In this document: piece by piece, positions 1 to 6,206 of the stretch
How the letters are laid out: each line of letters starts with the position of its first letter
How positions within the stretch are numbered: the stretch's first letter is position 1
Assembly: GCA_002329525.1 (NCBI GenBank)
Contig: DCTI01000197.1
Coordinates: 1-7,954 of the forward strand
Source of the DNA: Negativicutes bacterium UBA1444
GTDB lineage: Bacteria > Bacillota > Negativicutes > UBA1444
Reading direction: 5' to 3'
Length of the DNA stretch: 7,954 nucleotides
Made by a program: the position numbers and the translations under genes
Notes under the pieces: model-generated
Database searches by the model: none
What the model saw: the letters and a program-made list of their open reading frames with translations, nothing else
Told to the model about the DNA's origin: nothing

Positions 1-1128
1 GCAATGCAGGCGACCGGCGCCCGGGAGGGAATCATCGCCCTCAAGGCCAAGTACGGCGAGGCGATTGCGGCGTTAAAGCCGCTGTTGGCCGCGAACATGC
101 GGATCGAGATTCTGCGGGACATTTATCCGGCCGGCGATGAAGTCATTACTCTTTGGCTGACGACGGGACGACGGGTTCCTCCTGGGGGGATTCCCATCAA
201 TGTCGGCGCGGTGGTCAACAATCCGCAAACCTTGATGAACGTTGCCCGCGCGGTCGAAGGCACGCCGGTCACGACCCGGACCTTCACCATCACCGGCGCG
301 GTTGCTAAACCGATGACCATTACGACACCTATCGGGACGTCGCTACGGGAACTGTTGGATTTTGCAGGCGGCCCGACTTGTGCAGTTCCGGCGTTTATTG
401 ACGGTGGTCCGATGATGGGACACCTGATCGACGACCTGAACCGGCCGGTGACCAAAACCACCGGCGGCCTCATCGTACTACCGGCTGATCACATGCTGAT
501 CGTTCGGAAACGCCAGACGATGCAAACCGTTCTGCGCATTGCCAAAACAGTGTGCGAGCAGTGCATGTACTGTACCGAACTCTGTCCGCGTCACATCATC
601 GGCCACGAACTGCCGCCGCACCTGATCATCCGGACCGTGAACCACAACCGTCTGGGTGCGCCATCGGTGATCCGCAGCGCCCTGACCTGTTCGGAATGCG
701 GCGTTTGCGAAGCTTACGCCTGCCCGGTCGGCATTTCGCCAATGCGGGTGAATATAGCCCTCAAGGCCGAACTGCGGGCCAACCATATCTGCTATGATGG
801 AGAACTCGGTCCAGTTGATCCGATGGCCGAAAATCGGCTGATTCCGATTTCCCGGCTGGTGTCCCGGCTGAACCTCGGACCCTGGTATCCGCACCATGCG
901 CCATTGCAGGAAAAAGAGTATGCGCCCGAGAAGGTTACCTTGATGCTCAAGCAGCATGCCGGAGCACCGGCGACGCCAGTGGTCAAGGCAGGCGATACGG
1001 TGAAAAAAGGCCAGCTGGTGGCAGAGATTCCGGACGGAGCCTTGGGTGCACGCATTCATGCCAGCTTGGACGGGATTGTCGCCCAAGTGACCGGCGAAGC
1101 CATCGAGATCCGAAATGGAGGGAAATGA
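1..1128 (+). CDS. pduS: PduS-type BMC electron-transfer flavoprotein, C-terminal part (5' end outside window)
   Basis: Member of the RnfC/PduS family, which in propanediol-type microcompartments passes electrons from NADH through flavin and two [4Fe-4S] clusters to reduce corrinoid so that it can be re-adenosylated. The frame is open to base 1. About 375 residues are visible against roughly 450 for PduS, so about 75 N-terminal residues with the first glycine-rich nucleotide-binding segment are missing; the ATG at base 4 is probably internal. Numbering from that Met, residues 55-80 hold the RnfC-like GGIPINVGAVVNN segment and 93-165 an SLBB-like region. C184, C187, C190 and C194 form CxxCxxCxxxCP, and C229, C232, C235 and C240 form a second cluster motif. 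Residues 325-368 form a biotinyl/lipoyl-like barrel (VKAGDTVKKGQLVAE). Its stop overlaps the next gene region, which encodes the known partner PduT. RnfC itself is less likely because of the PduT neighbour and the PduS-like C-terminus. Confidence 0.9.
   Translation, partial: AMQATGAREGIIALKAKYGEAIAALKPLLAANMRIEILRDIYPAGDEVITLWLTTGRRVPPGGIPINVGAVVNNPQTLMNVARAVEGTPVTTRTFTITGAVAKPMTITTPIGTSLRELLDFAGGPTCAVPAFIDGGPMMGHLIDDLNRPVTKTTGGLIVLPADHMLIVRKRQTMQTVLRIAKTVCEQCMYCTELCPRHIIGHELPPHLIIRTVNHNRLGAPSVIRSALTCSECGVCEAYACPVGISPMRVNIALKAELRANHICYDGELGPVDPMAENRLIPISRLVSRLNLGPWYPHHAPLQEKEYAPEKVTLMLKQHAGAPATPVVKAGDTVKKGQLVAEIPDGALGARIHASLDGIVAQVTGEAIEIRNGGK
1117..1122 (+). promoter_or_regulatory. Ribosome binding site that decides the pduT start
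   Basis: GGAGGG lies within the last codons of pduS. It is 8 nt before the ATG at 1131 but only 2 nt before the ATG at 1125, so 1131 is the better start. This start also places the Fe-S cysteine at residue 38, as in characterised PduT. Confidence 0.8.
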
Positions 1129-1130
1129 TC

Positions 1131-1679
1131 ATGATTCATGCAATCGGGCTGGTGGAATTCACATCGATTGCCAAGGGAATTGAAGCAGCCGACATCATGG
1201 CCAAAGTCGCCGACGTCAAAATTCAGGTGATGAAAACATTGTGCCCGGGGAAATTTATGGTGCTGGTCAGCGGCGATGTCTCCTCCGTGCAGCAGTCCGT
1301 GACGGCAGGGGCTGAATTGGCGGCGGATACGGCTGTCGACCATTTCGTCATCCCCAATGTTCATGAATCGATTCTGCCGGCAATCGGCGGCGGCAATGAT
1401 CTCCCAGTGGTGAAGGCGGTCGGCGTGATTGAGACATATACCGTTGCCTCTGCCATCGAGGCGACCGACGCGGCGGTCAAATCGGCGGATGTGCAGCCGG
1501 TTCGACTGCATATGGCGTTCGGCATTGGCGGCAAGGCCTATTGTGTGCTTTGCGGCGAAGTGGCGGCGGTAAAAACCGCCGTGGCGACCGGCAGCGAGCT
1601 GGCGGCTGAAAAAGGATTCCTGGTCAGTTCGATCGTGATTCCGCGCCCGCATGCCCAGGTCATCGAGGGATTGATGTAG
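1131..1679 (+). CDS. pduT: PduT-type tandem BMC-domain shell protein with Fe-S pore cysteine
   Basis: A microcompartment shell protein of 182 aa made of two fused BMC domains, residues 1-92 and 96-182, which in the family form pseudohexameric trimers. The first domain opens with IGLVEFTSIAKGIEAADIM and carries TLCPGKF with Cys38, the residue that in PduT binds a [4Fe-4S] cluster at the threefold pore. The second domain opens with AVGVIETYTVASAIEA and contains HMAFGIGGKAYCV and IPRPH, both typical of PduT. PduT is known to interact with PduS, and the pduS stop (1126-1128) lies just before this start, so the two are translationally linked and probably form one electron conduit through the shell. 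An in-frame ATG at 1125 would add two residues but is too close to the Shine-Dalgarno. Family length and domain layout are normal. C138 and C141 in the second domain are additional cysteines of unknown role. Confidence 0.95.
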   Translation: MIHAIGLVEFTSIAKGIEAADIMAKVADVKIQVMKTLCPGKFMVLVSGDVSSVQQSVTAGAELAADTAVDHFVIPNVHESILPAIGGGNDLPVVKAVGVIETYTVASAIEATDAAVKSADVQPVRLHMAFGIGGKAYCVLCGEVAAVKTAVATGSELAAEKGFLVSSIVIPRPHAQVIEGLM

Positions 1680-1694
1680 GCGGCGACGCTTAAT

Positions 1695-1701
1695 AGGAGG
1701 G
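1695..1701 (+). promoter_or_regulatory. Strong ribosome binding site of the eutQ-like gene
   Basis: AGGAGGG lies 7 nt before a GTG start at 1709, in the 29-nt gap after pduT. It supports the GTG, since there is no competing in-frame ATG nearby. Confidence 0.85.
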
Positions 1702-1708
1702 ACAAGCC

Positions 1709-2314
1709 GTGAAAAAACTGATTACCGAGGAAGAATTGCGGGTGTTGGCCGGTGACGGCAAAGAGGTCGTGATTCCGGCCGGAAGCGTTTTGACGCCATC
1801 GGCGCTGGACATGGCCAAATTTATGAACCTGAACCTGGTTCGCGCCGCAGCGGGCGTCTCGCCGACGCCGGGTACTGCGCCGTCGTTTTGCGGCGAACCG
1901 AGCGATGAAGACATCCGCCGGATTGTCCGGACTGTGTTGGCGGAAAAGACCAAACCGGCCTGCGCCAATCCGCGCGTAACGTATGTGAAGGGCGAGTCGG
2001 TCAAACTGGAACCGTTTCCGCAAGCACCACCGGGACAGGTGATTCACATGACGGATGTCGTGACTTCCCGGGAAGGCAACCTGGCGGCAGGATTCATGAC
2101 CTTCGACAAGTCGCAGCTGCCCTGGCACCTGACCTATGACGAGGTGGACTACGTGGTGGAAGGGACGTTCACGCTGCAGGCCAATGGCAAGACTTACACC
2201 TGCGGGGCCGGCGACGTGATGTACATTCCCAAGGACACCCATGTGGTGTTCGGCTCGCCGGCCACCTGCAAGGTTCTCTATGTCACCTATCCGGCGAATT
2301 GGGCGGAAGTCTGA
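1709..2314 (+). CDS. eutQ: EutQ-like cupin protein of a bacterial microcompartment operon
   Basis: A 201-aa protein that follows the EutQ pattern from end to end, though somewhat shorter than the enterobacterial protein (about 229 aa). It begins MKKLITEEELR, has a VLTPSALDMAKFMNL segment at 27-41, and a low-complexity linker at about 48-63. An amphipathic helix follows at 66-80 (DEDIRRIVRTVLAEK), and a C-terminal cupin at about 95-201. The cupin carries the EutQ signatures AAGFMTFDKSQLPWHLTYDE, GDVMYIPK and LYVTYPANW. EutQ of Salmonella has been reported to have acetate kinase activity and to be needed during anaerobic ethanolamine growth; whether this protein does the same is inference. The classic HxH cupin metal motif is not intact here, as is usual for EutQ. 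It is 29 nt downstream of pduT on the same strand and appears to be the last BMC gene of the operon. GTG start, with a strong ribosome binding site. Confidence 0.9.
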   Translation: MKKLITEEELRVLAGDGKEVVIPAGSVLTPSALDMAKFMNLNLVRAAAGVSPTPGTAPSFCGEPSDEDIRRIVRTVLAEKTKPACANPRVTYVKGESVKLEPFPQAPPGQVIHMTDVVTSREGNLAAGFMTFDKSQLPWHLTYDEVDYVVEGTFTLQANGKTYTCGAGDVMYIPKDTHVVFGSPATCKVLYVTYPANWAEV

Positions 2315-2417
2315 TTTACCGGCGGGAGAATTCCATTCAACAATAGTCTGCAGAAAGGATGTGTTGCCACCTCTCGACAATCTGCCCGAAAAAACGAAAA
2401 AAGGAGTGATCGGACAA
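2315..2417. other. Intergenic gap between the BMC operon and the HAD phosphatase gene
   Basis: About 100 bases. I see no convincing hairpin terminator after the eutQ-like gene and no clear -35/-10 pair. Only weak candidates exist (TTCAAC near 2336, TTGCCA at 2364) without a matching -10. Read-through from the BMC operon into the next gene therefore cannot be excluded. Confidence 0.5.
2401..2406 (+). promoter_or_regulatory. Ribosome binding site that decides the HAD phosphatase start
   Basis: AAGGAG sits 11 nt before the ATG at 2418. The same reading frame stays open back to 2241 inside the eutQ-like gene, but only the 2418 start places a clean signal peptide at the N-terminus. An in-frame GTG at 2406 overlaps the Shine-Dalgarno itself and is unlikely. 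Confidence 0.75.
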
Positions 2418-3689
2418 ATGTTCAACTTCAAGGGCAAAAAAAGTTTCATAGCCATGTTGGTCATCGCGATGTTCATGATCGCGAACGTTGCGGTTGTCAG
2501 CGCGGCCGGACAAATCCTGACCACGGGAAAATGGGCGCCTAATACCTACAAGTCCATGCAGAAACTGATTGATGACTATGGTATCAAGAGCCCCAATTAC
2601 AATTCGTCCAAGAAACCCTATGCGGTGTTCGACTGGGACAATACCTGCATCATGAATGACACCGAAGAAGCATTGTATCAATATCAGATTGAAAATTTGG
2701 CTTTCAAACTGACTCCCGATGAAATGGGCGCTTTGATCCGCAAGAACACTCCGGATGGCCCGTTCGTAAAAGACTATAATAATAAGGCAGGCCAGCCGGT
2801 TACCCTGGATGCTGTAGCGACCGACATCGTGAATGACTACACGTACATCTATGAAAATTATGTCGGGTTCAAAGGGCTGATGAGCCTTGAAGACATCAAG
2901 AAAACCGACGAGTATCTGGATTTCCGCGCAAAAATGTGGTACGTCTATGATGCCATCGGCGAAACACATGGCACAAAAGTTAGCTACACCTGGGTGCTGT
3001 TCTTCTTTAAGAACATGAGCACCAGCGAAGTGATGGCTCTGGCGGAAAAATCCAATGATTATCACCTGGGCCAGGCCATCAGCAAGGTCAAATGGACCAG
3101 CCCCGCTTCCCTGCCCGGCAAAGCCGGCGTAGTTGGCGTGTCGCACTGGACCGGACTGCGTCTGACGGAAGAAATTGCTGACCTGATGAAGACCCTGCGG
3201 GATAATGGCATCGATGTCTATGTTTGCTCTGCTTCTCTGGAAGACGTGGTCGCGGTGTTTGCGACCAACCCCAAATATGGCTACAATTTGCCGCGGGAAA
3301 ACGTTATCGGAATGCGGCTGGAGAAAAAGAACGATATCACGCTGGATACCTATAAATCTGATTACATTCAGACAGCTGAAGGCGGAAAAACCATTATCAT
3401 CAAACGCCTGATTGCTGACAAACGCGGTTATGGTCCGTTGCTCGTGGCTGGCGACAGCGGCGGCGACTGGAACATGATGACCGAGTTCCCTGACACCAAA
3501 CGCGTTCTGCTGGTAAATCGCCTCAAAGGCAGCAAGTTCGGCAAACTGTGCGCCGAAGCCATTGCCACGCTTGGCAAACCCAATGCCAAGTATTTGCTGC
3601 AAGGCCGCAACGAGAACACCGGACTCTGGATGCCCAGCGAATCCATGCTGAAGTTAGGCAAAGATACGCCGGCGCTCCTTGCGAATTAA
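2418..3689 (+). CDS. Exported HAD-superfamily phosphatase (phosphorylcholine phosphatase-like)
   Basis: A 423-aa protein with a clear signal peptide: basic residues 5-8 (KGKK), a hydrophobic core at 9-27, and likely cleavage after VVSAA near residue 30. It therefore acts outside the cytoplasm. The HAD catalytic motifs are complete: motif I is FDWDNT at 71-76 with nucleophile D72 and acid D74, motif II is S271 in VCSAS, motif III is probably K324 in EGGKTIIIKR, and motif IV is GDSGGD at 345-350 with D346 and D350. The DxDNT start, the large insert between motifs I and II (about 195 residues, cap domain), and the secretion signal resemble phosphorylcholine phosphatase (PchP) more than cytosolic phosphoserine phosphatase. 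Substrate assignment remains inference. By eye the gene has more A/T at third codon positions than its neighbours. It follows the BMC operon by 103 bp and ends 24 bp before a strong terminator hairpin. Confidence 0.78.
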   Translation: MFNFKGKKSFIAMLVIAMFMIANVAVVSAAGQILTTGKWAPNTYKSMQKLIDDYGIKSPNYNSSKKPYAVFDWDNTCIMNDTEEALYQYQIENLAFKLTPDEMGALIRKNTPDGPFVKDYNNKAGQPVTLDAVATDIVNDYTYIYENYVGFKGLMSLEDIKKTDEYLDFRAKMWYVYDAIGETHGTKVSYTWVLFFFKNMSTSEVMALAEKSNDYHLGQAISKVKWTSPASLPGKAGVVGVSHWTGLRLTEEIADLMKTLRDNGIDVYVCSASLEDVVAVFATNPKYGYNLPRENVIGMRLEKKNDITLDTYKSDYIQTAEGGKTIIIKRLIADKRGYGPLLVAGDSGGDWNMMTEFPDTKRVLLVNRLKGSKFGKLCAEAIATLGKPNAKYLLQGRNENTGLWMPSESMLKLGKDTPALLAN

Positions 3690-3713
3690 TCCCACAACAC
3701 ATTGAACGGATGC

Positions 3714-3760
3714 AAAAAAGTCCCGGGTCGGCGATTACGCCGATCCGGGACTTTGTCTTT
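3714..3760. terminator. Bidirectional intrinsic terminator between convergent genes
   Basis: The left arm (3717-3733) and right arm (3738-3754) form a 17-bp stem with a single G-U wobble and a 4-nt ATTA loop. On the + strand the stem ends in TTT and is followed by GTCTTT. On the - strand six T (complement of AAAAAA at 3714-3719) follow it. It can end transcription of the HAD phosphatase gene from the left and of the membrane-protein gene from the right. Confidence 0.9.
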
Positions 3761-3783
3761 CGGGGTAGGCTGGAACCCAATCC

Positions 3784-4305
3784 TTACTGTTGGGATTTTT
3801 GCAGGGCGATGTCGCCGATGACCGGGACTTTGTACCACTCGTTCTGGTAGGCCTTGACCATCAGCAGAACCCACAGGATCAGCGATATCAGCGACAGGAC
3901 GCCGGAAACGGCGAACAGCAGGGCCCAAAGCCGCAGCGCGGGGAACAGGACCCAGGACAATACCAGATGCAACACGTGAATGCCACCGAACAGCAGCATG
4001 GACTGCATCGCATGGAATCTCACGAAGGGGCGCTTGTCGATGAAGAAGAACACCAGTCCGGACAACCAGCCCAGCACGTAACACAACAAGGCGGCGATGT
4101 TCTGCTGCATGCCGGATTCGGCAGGTTGGCCGTAACCGGGTGGCGGTGGGTAATAGCCGGGCGGTGGCGGCGGGGGCGGATATCCTTGTCCTGGCGGCGG
4201 TGGCGGCGGTGGGGCATAACCAGGGGCTGCCATCGGAGAACCACAGGCTTTGCAAAATCTGGCCGAAGCGTCGTTGTCGGCTCCACAGCGAGAACAGTTG
4301 GGCAT
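3784..4305 (-). CDS. Zinc-ribbon, proline-rich, DUF4870-like membrane protein
   Basis: A 173-aa protein of unknown function in three parts. Residues 1-25 are a small zinc ribbon with C4, C7, C18 and C21 (CxxC-x10-CxxC). Residues 29-60 are a proline/glycine/tyrosine-rich low-complexity linker with two runs of seven prolines. Residues 67-150 hold about three hydrophobic membrane segments (roughly 69-89, 103-124 and 127-150). The membrane part has the DUF4870 pattern: NIAALLCYVLGWLSGLVFFFIDK, then a polar PFVRFHAMQS stretch before the second helix, and a VPVIGDIA ending. The N-terminal ribbon is expected to face the cytoplasm. The ATG at 4305 is preceded by AGGAGGT at 4312-4318 (spacing 6). No biochemical role is established for this architecture that I can name. 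It lies downstream of the amidohydrolase gene on the same strand, 109 bp apart, and ends at the shared terminator. Confidence 0.82.
   Translation of the reverse strand: MPNCSRCGADNDASARFCKACGSPMAAPGYAPPPPPPPGQGYPPPPPPPGYYPPPPGYGQPAESGMQQNIAALLCYVLGWLSGLVFFFIDKRPFVRFHAMQSMLLFGGIHVLHLVLSWVLFPALRLWALLFAVSGVLSLISLILWVLLMVKAYQNEWYKVPVIGDIALQKSQQ
4126..4221 (-). repeat. Proline-codon low-complexity tract, G-rich on the + strand
   Basis: This stretch encodes the Pro/Gly/Tyr linker of the membrane protein and consists largely of imperfect GGC/GGT triplet repeats read on the + strand. Runs of three or more G occur at 4138-4140, 4148-4150, 4159-4161 and 4172-4176, with many GG pairs beside them. This gives quadruplex potential on the template strand and makes the tract prone to length change. 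Confidence 0.7.
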
Positions 4306-4322
4306 ACGAGCACCTCCTGAAA

Positions 4323-4354
4323 GCGTATTTACGAATCCTGATATTTAAATACGC
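4323..4354. promoter_or_regulatory. Inverted repeat in the leader of the membrane-protein gene
   Basis: GCGTATTTA at 4323-4331 and its exact complement TAAATACGC at 4346-4354 form 9-bp arms around a 14-nt loop. The repeat ends just upstream of the Shine-Dalgarno of the - strand gene. It lacks a T tract and is AT-rich in its arms, so it looks more like a repressor operator or a leader hairpin than a terminator. No strong promoter hexamers are visible around it; TATTTT on the - strand near 4366-4371 is only a weak -10 candidate. Confidence 0.45.
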
Positions 4355-4414
4355 CGCCTGATGAAAATATCCTTTATTTTCCGTGCACAAGAAGCATTTT
4401 GCCGCAGGGCGGAT

Positions 4415-6064
4415 TCAGGCGCGTTCGTACACCGGACTGCCGCCGGCAAAGGTCCTGAGAACCTCGATTTCCTGAAGTTGGCAGGCTTCCACGGCAAAGG
4501 GATCTGCGGAAAGGACGACGAGGTCGGCGAACTTTCCGGGCGTCAGAGTCCCTTTTTCCGCTTCGGCGAATTCAGCAAAAGCCGCGCCGGTGGTGAAAGC
4601 GGCGACCGCCTGCTGAACGGACAGTTTCTGTGCGGGCTGCCAGCCTGCCGGATAACGACCGTCGGCCGTCGTTCGGTTCACGGCGGCATGAATTCCCAGC
4701 AGCGGATCGAGCGGCGCCACCGTCCAGTCTGAACCGCCGGCCAGAAGAACACCGGCGTCGGCCAGCGACCGGAAGGCATAGGTGAAGCGGGCGCGCTCCG
4801 GGCCGATTCGGCGCTCGGCCCAGCCGCCGTCATCGATGACATGAGCCGGCTGGATCGAAGCGATGATTTTTTGGCGAGCGATTCGGGGGATATCTTCCGA
4901 CCGCAGGTGCTGGGCGTGTTCGATGCGGAACCGGCGGTCCCGCGGACCATTGGCCATGGCGACGCGCTCGTAGATGTCAATCAGCAGGGAGTTGGCGCGA
5001 TCGCCGATAGCGTGGACCGAAACGGGGATTCCCGCCTGGTCCGCCTCGCGGATACGCCGTTCCATTTCCCCGGCGGGAAACATTTCTTCCTGCAGCAGGC
5101 CGCAATAATCCGGCGCGTCGGTGTAAGGATCGAAGAAGTAGGCGGTTCGGCCCCCCAACGAACCGTCGGTGAATCCTTTCAGGCCGCCGAAGCGGAGCCA
5201 GGGATCGGCGGCGGGGCCGACTCCAAAAGGCGGCAGGGTTCTATCGGCGCGGCCCCAGTCGACGAGGGGGAGCCGGGCATAGATGCGGCAGGTCAATTCG
5301 TGGCGGCGGCGGAAGGCGCGGAACAGTTCCCACTCACTCCAGGAAGGATTCTTCCAATCCGTCACGTCCTGAACCGAGGTGACGCCATGGCGGGCCGCTT
5401 CTTTCAGGGCCAAGCGCAACGCGGCCGCCTGTTCGTCCGGGGAAGGCTTGGGCATAACGGCTTCCAGGAGCTTGATGGCGGCATCTTTCAAAATTCCGGT
5501 GGGTTCGCCGGTCGCCGGATCGCGAAAGATCTCGCCGCCGACGGGATCGCTCGTCCCGGCGTCGATTCCGGCCAAGTGCAGCGCAGCGCTGTTGGCCAGT
5601 CCGATATGCAGATCAAGACGGGTTACGAAGACCGGCGTTTCGGTGGCGATAGCATCGATCCATTCCCTGCGGGGCAACGGGGCGCCGGGCCATGTTTCCT
5701 GATCCCAGCCGCCGCCGCGAACCCAGCCGCCTTTTGGCGTCAGCCGGGCCCGCTCGGCAATGCGTCGGACGAATTCATCCGGATTGGGTGTGCCGCGCAG
5801 GTCGACGGCCAGCAGGGAGAAGCCGCCGGCCAGAAAATGTGTGTGGGAGTCGATAAATCCGGGCAGCACCGTTTCACCGCCGAGGTCCAGTATCGGGACC
5901 TTCGGCAGGGAATGGGCGGCCAGGGCGCGAATTTCATCGGTCCGTCCTACGGCGAGAATGCGGCCGTCGCGCACGGCCAGCGCCTGGGCAGTGGGGTTCG
6001 CGGGATCGAGCGTGCGGATGTTGGCATTGATCAGGACGAGATTCGGTTGCGTTGGGGATTCCAC
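4415..6064 (-). CDS. YtcJ-type metal-dependent amidohydrolase (Amidohydro_3 family)
   Basis: A 549-aa enzyme of the amidohydrolase superfamily, family 3, which includes YtcJ, AepA-like proteins and N-substituted formamide deformylase. These hydrolyse C-N bonds in small molecules; the substrate here is not predictable. The N-terminal composite beta domain (about 8-65) runs into LPGFIDSHTHF with metal ligands H74 and H76. Further active-site motifs are K296 in LKGFTDGSLGGRTA (probable carboxylated lysine), H351 in VSVHAIGDRAN, H383 in IEHAQ and D446 in GGSDW. The C-terminus has the usual GTLTPGKFADLVVL closing strand. No signal peptide is present, so it is cytoplasmic. The frame is open upstream to 6331, but GGAGGT at 6073-6078 points to the GTG at 6064, which removes 89 unlike residues that would overlap the divergent gene. 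All catalytic residues and the length are normal for the family. Confidence 0.9.
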   Translation of the reverse strand: MESPTQPNLVLINANIRTLDPANPTAQALAVRDGRILAVGRTDEIRALAAHSLPKVPILDLGGETVLPGFIDSHTHFLAGGFSLLAVDLRGTPNPDEFVRRIAERARLTPKGGWVRGGGWDQETWPGAPLPRREWIDAIATETPVFVTRLDLHIGLANSAALHLAGIDAGTSDPVGGEIFRDPATGEPTGILKDAAIKLLEAVMPKPSPDEQAAALRLALKEAARHGVTSVQDVTDWKNPSWSEWELFRAFRRRHELTCRIYARLPLVDWGRADRTLPPFGVGPAADPWLRFGGLKGFTDGSLGGRTAYFFDPYTDAPDYCGLLQEEMFPAGEMERRIREADQAGIPVSVHAIGDRANSLLIDIYERVAMANGPRDRRFRIEHAQHLRSEDIPRIARQKIIASIQPAHVIDDGGWAERRIGPERARFTYAFRSLADAGVLLAGGSDWTVAPLDPLLGIHAAVNRTTADGRYPAGWQPAQKLSVQQAVAAFTTGAAFAEFAEAEKGTLTPGKFADLVVLSADPFAVEACQLQEIEVLRTFAGGSPVYERA

Positions 6065-6072
6065 TGAAGAGC

Positions 6073-6078
6073 ACCTCC
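6073..6078 (-). promoter_or_regulatory. Ribosome binding site that decides the amidohydrolase GTG start
   Basis: Read on the - strand this is GGAGGT, 8 nt before the GTG at 6064. It fixes the start against an upstream ATG at 6331 that would overlap the divergently transcribed nucleotidase gene by 125 bp. Confidence 0.82.
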
Positions 6079-6192
6079 ATGAATATCGGGGAATTCTTTG
6101 ATTTTCCCGCCCGGCCGTTGCTGCCGGCAGGAAATAATATGGCCGTTGTGGAACAATCTTTGCATATGAGCCCATTATAACGTGAACGAACC
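6079..6192. promoter_or_regulatory. Divergent promoter/operator region
   Basis: The space between two divergent genes must hold promoters for both. TTATAA at 6175-6180 gives TATAAC on the + strand (6176-6181) and TATAAT on the - strand (6174-6179), so either could be a -10. No good -35 is seen for either. CTGCCGGCAG at 6121-6130 is a perfect 10-bp palindrome flanked by CGGCC (6112-6116) and GGCCG (6141-6145), and GGCCGTTG occurs twice (6113-6120 and 6141-6148). These are candidate regulator sites, not proven ones. Confidence 0.4.
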
Positions 6193-6200
6193 GGGGAGGG
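6193..6200 (+). promoter_or_regulatory. Ribosome binding site supporting a TTG start
   Basis: GGGGAGGG lies 6 nt before the TTG at 6207. The TTG start is right because it gives the basic MRKK N-terminus of the signal peptide directly after this site. Confidence 0.8.
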
Positions 6201-6206
6201 AATCGC

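Noticed and set aside
2241..2417. N-terminal extension of the HAD phosphatase frame into the end of the eutQ-like gene
   Set aside because: The extension has no ribosome binding site and would bury the signal peptide 59 residues inside the protein.
1538..2524. - strand open frame spanning pduT, the eutQ-like gene and the next gene (328 codons)
   Set aside because: It crosses three supported genes, has low-complexity Arg/Ala content and no Shine-Dalgarno that I can see.
2337..3602. Long open frame on the - strand opposite the HAD phosphatase (421 codons)
   Set aside because: It is a codon-bias shadow: the + strand frame has complete HAD motifs and a signal peptide, while the antisense product is compositionally odd with no recognisable domain.
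4395..4414. Possible terminator after the amidohydrolase gene (CCGC-CCT-GCGG on the - strand)
   Set aside because: The stem is only 4 bp and is followed by CAAAATGC rather than a T tract.
4841..6067. Long + strand open frame opposite the amidohydrolase (408 codons)
   Set aside because: The - strand protein has all amidohydrolase active-site motifs; the opposite frame is Gly/Arg/Ala-rich with no ribosome binding site or domain.
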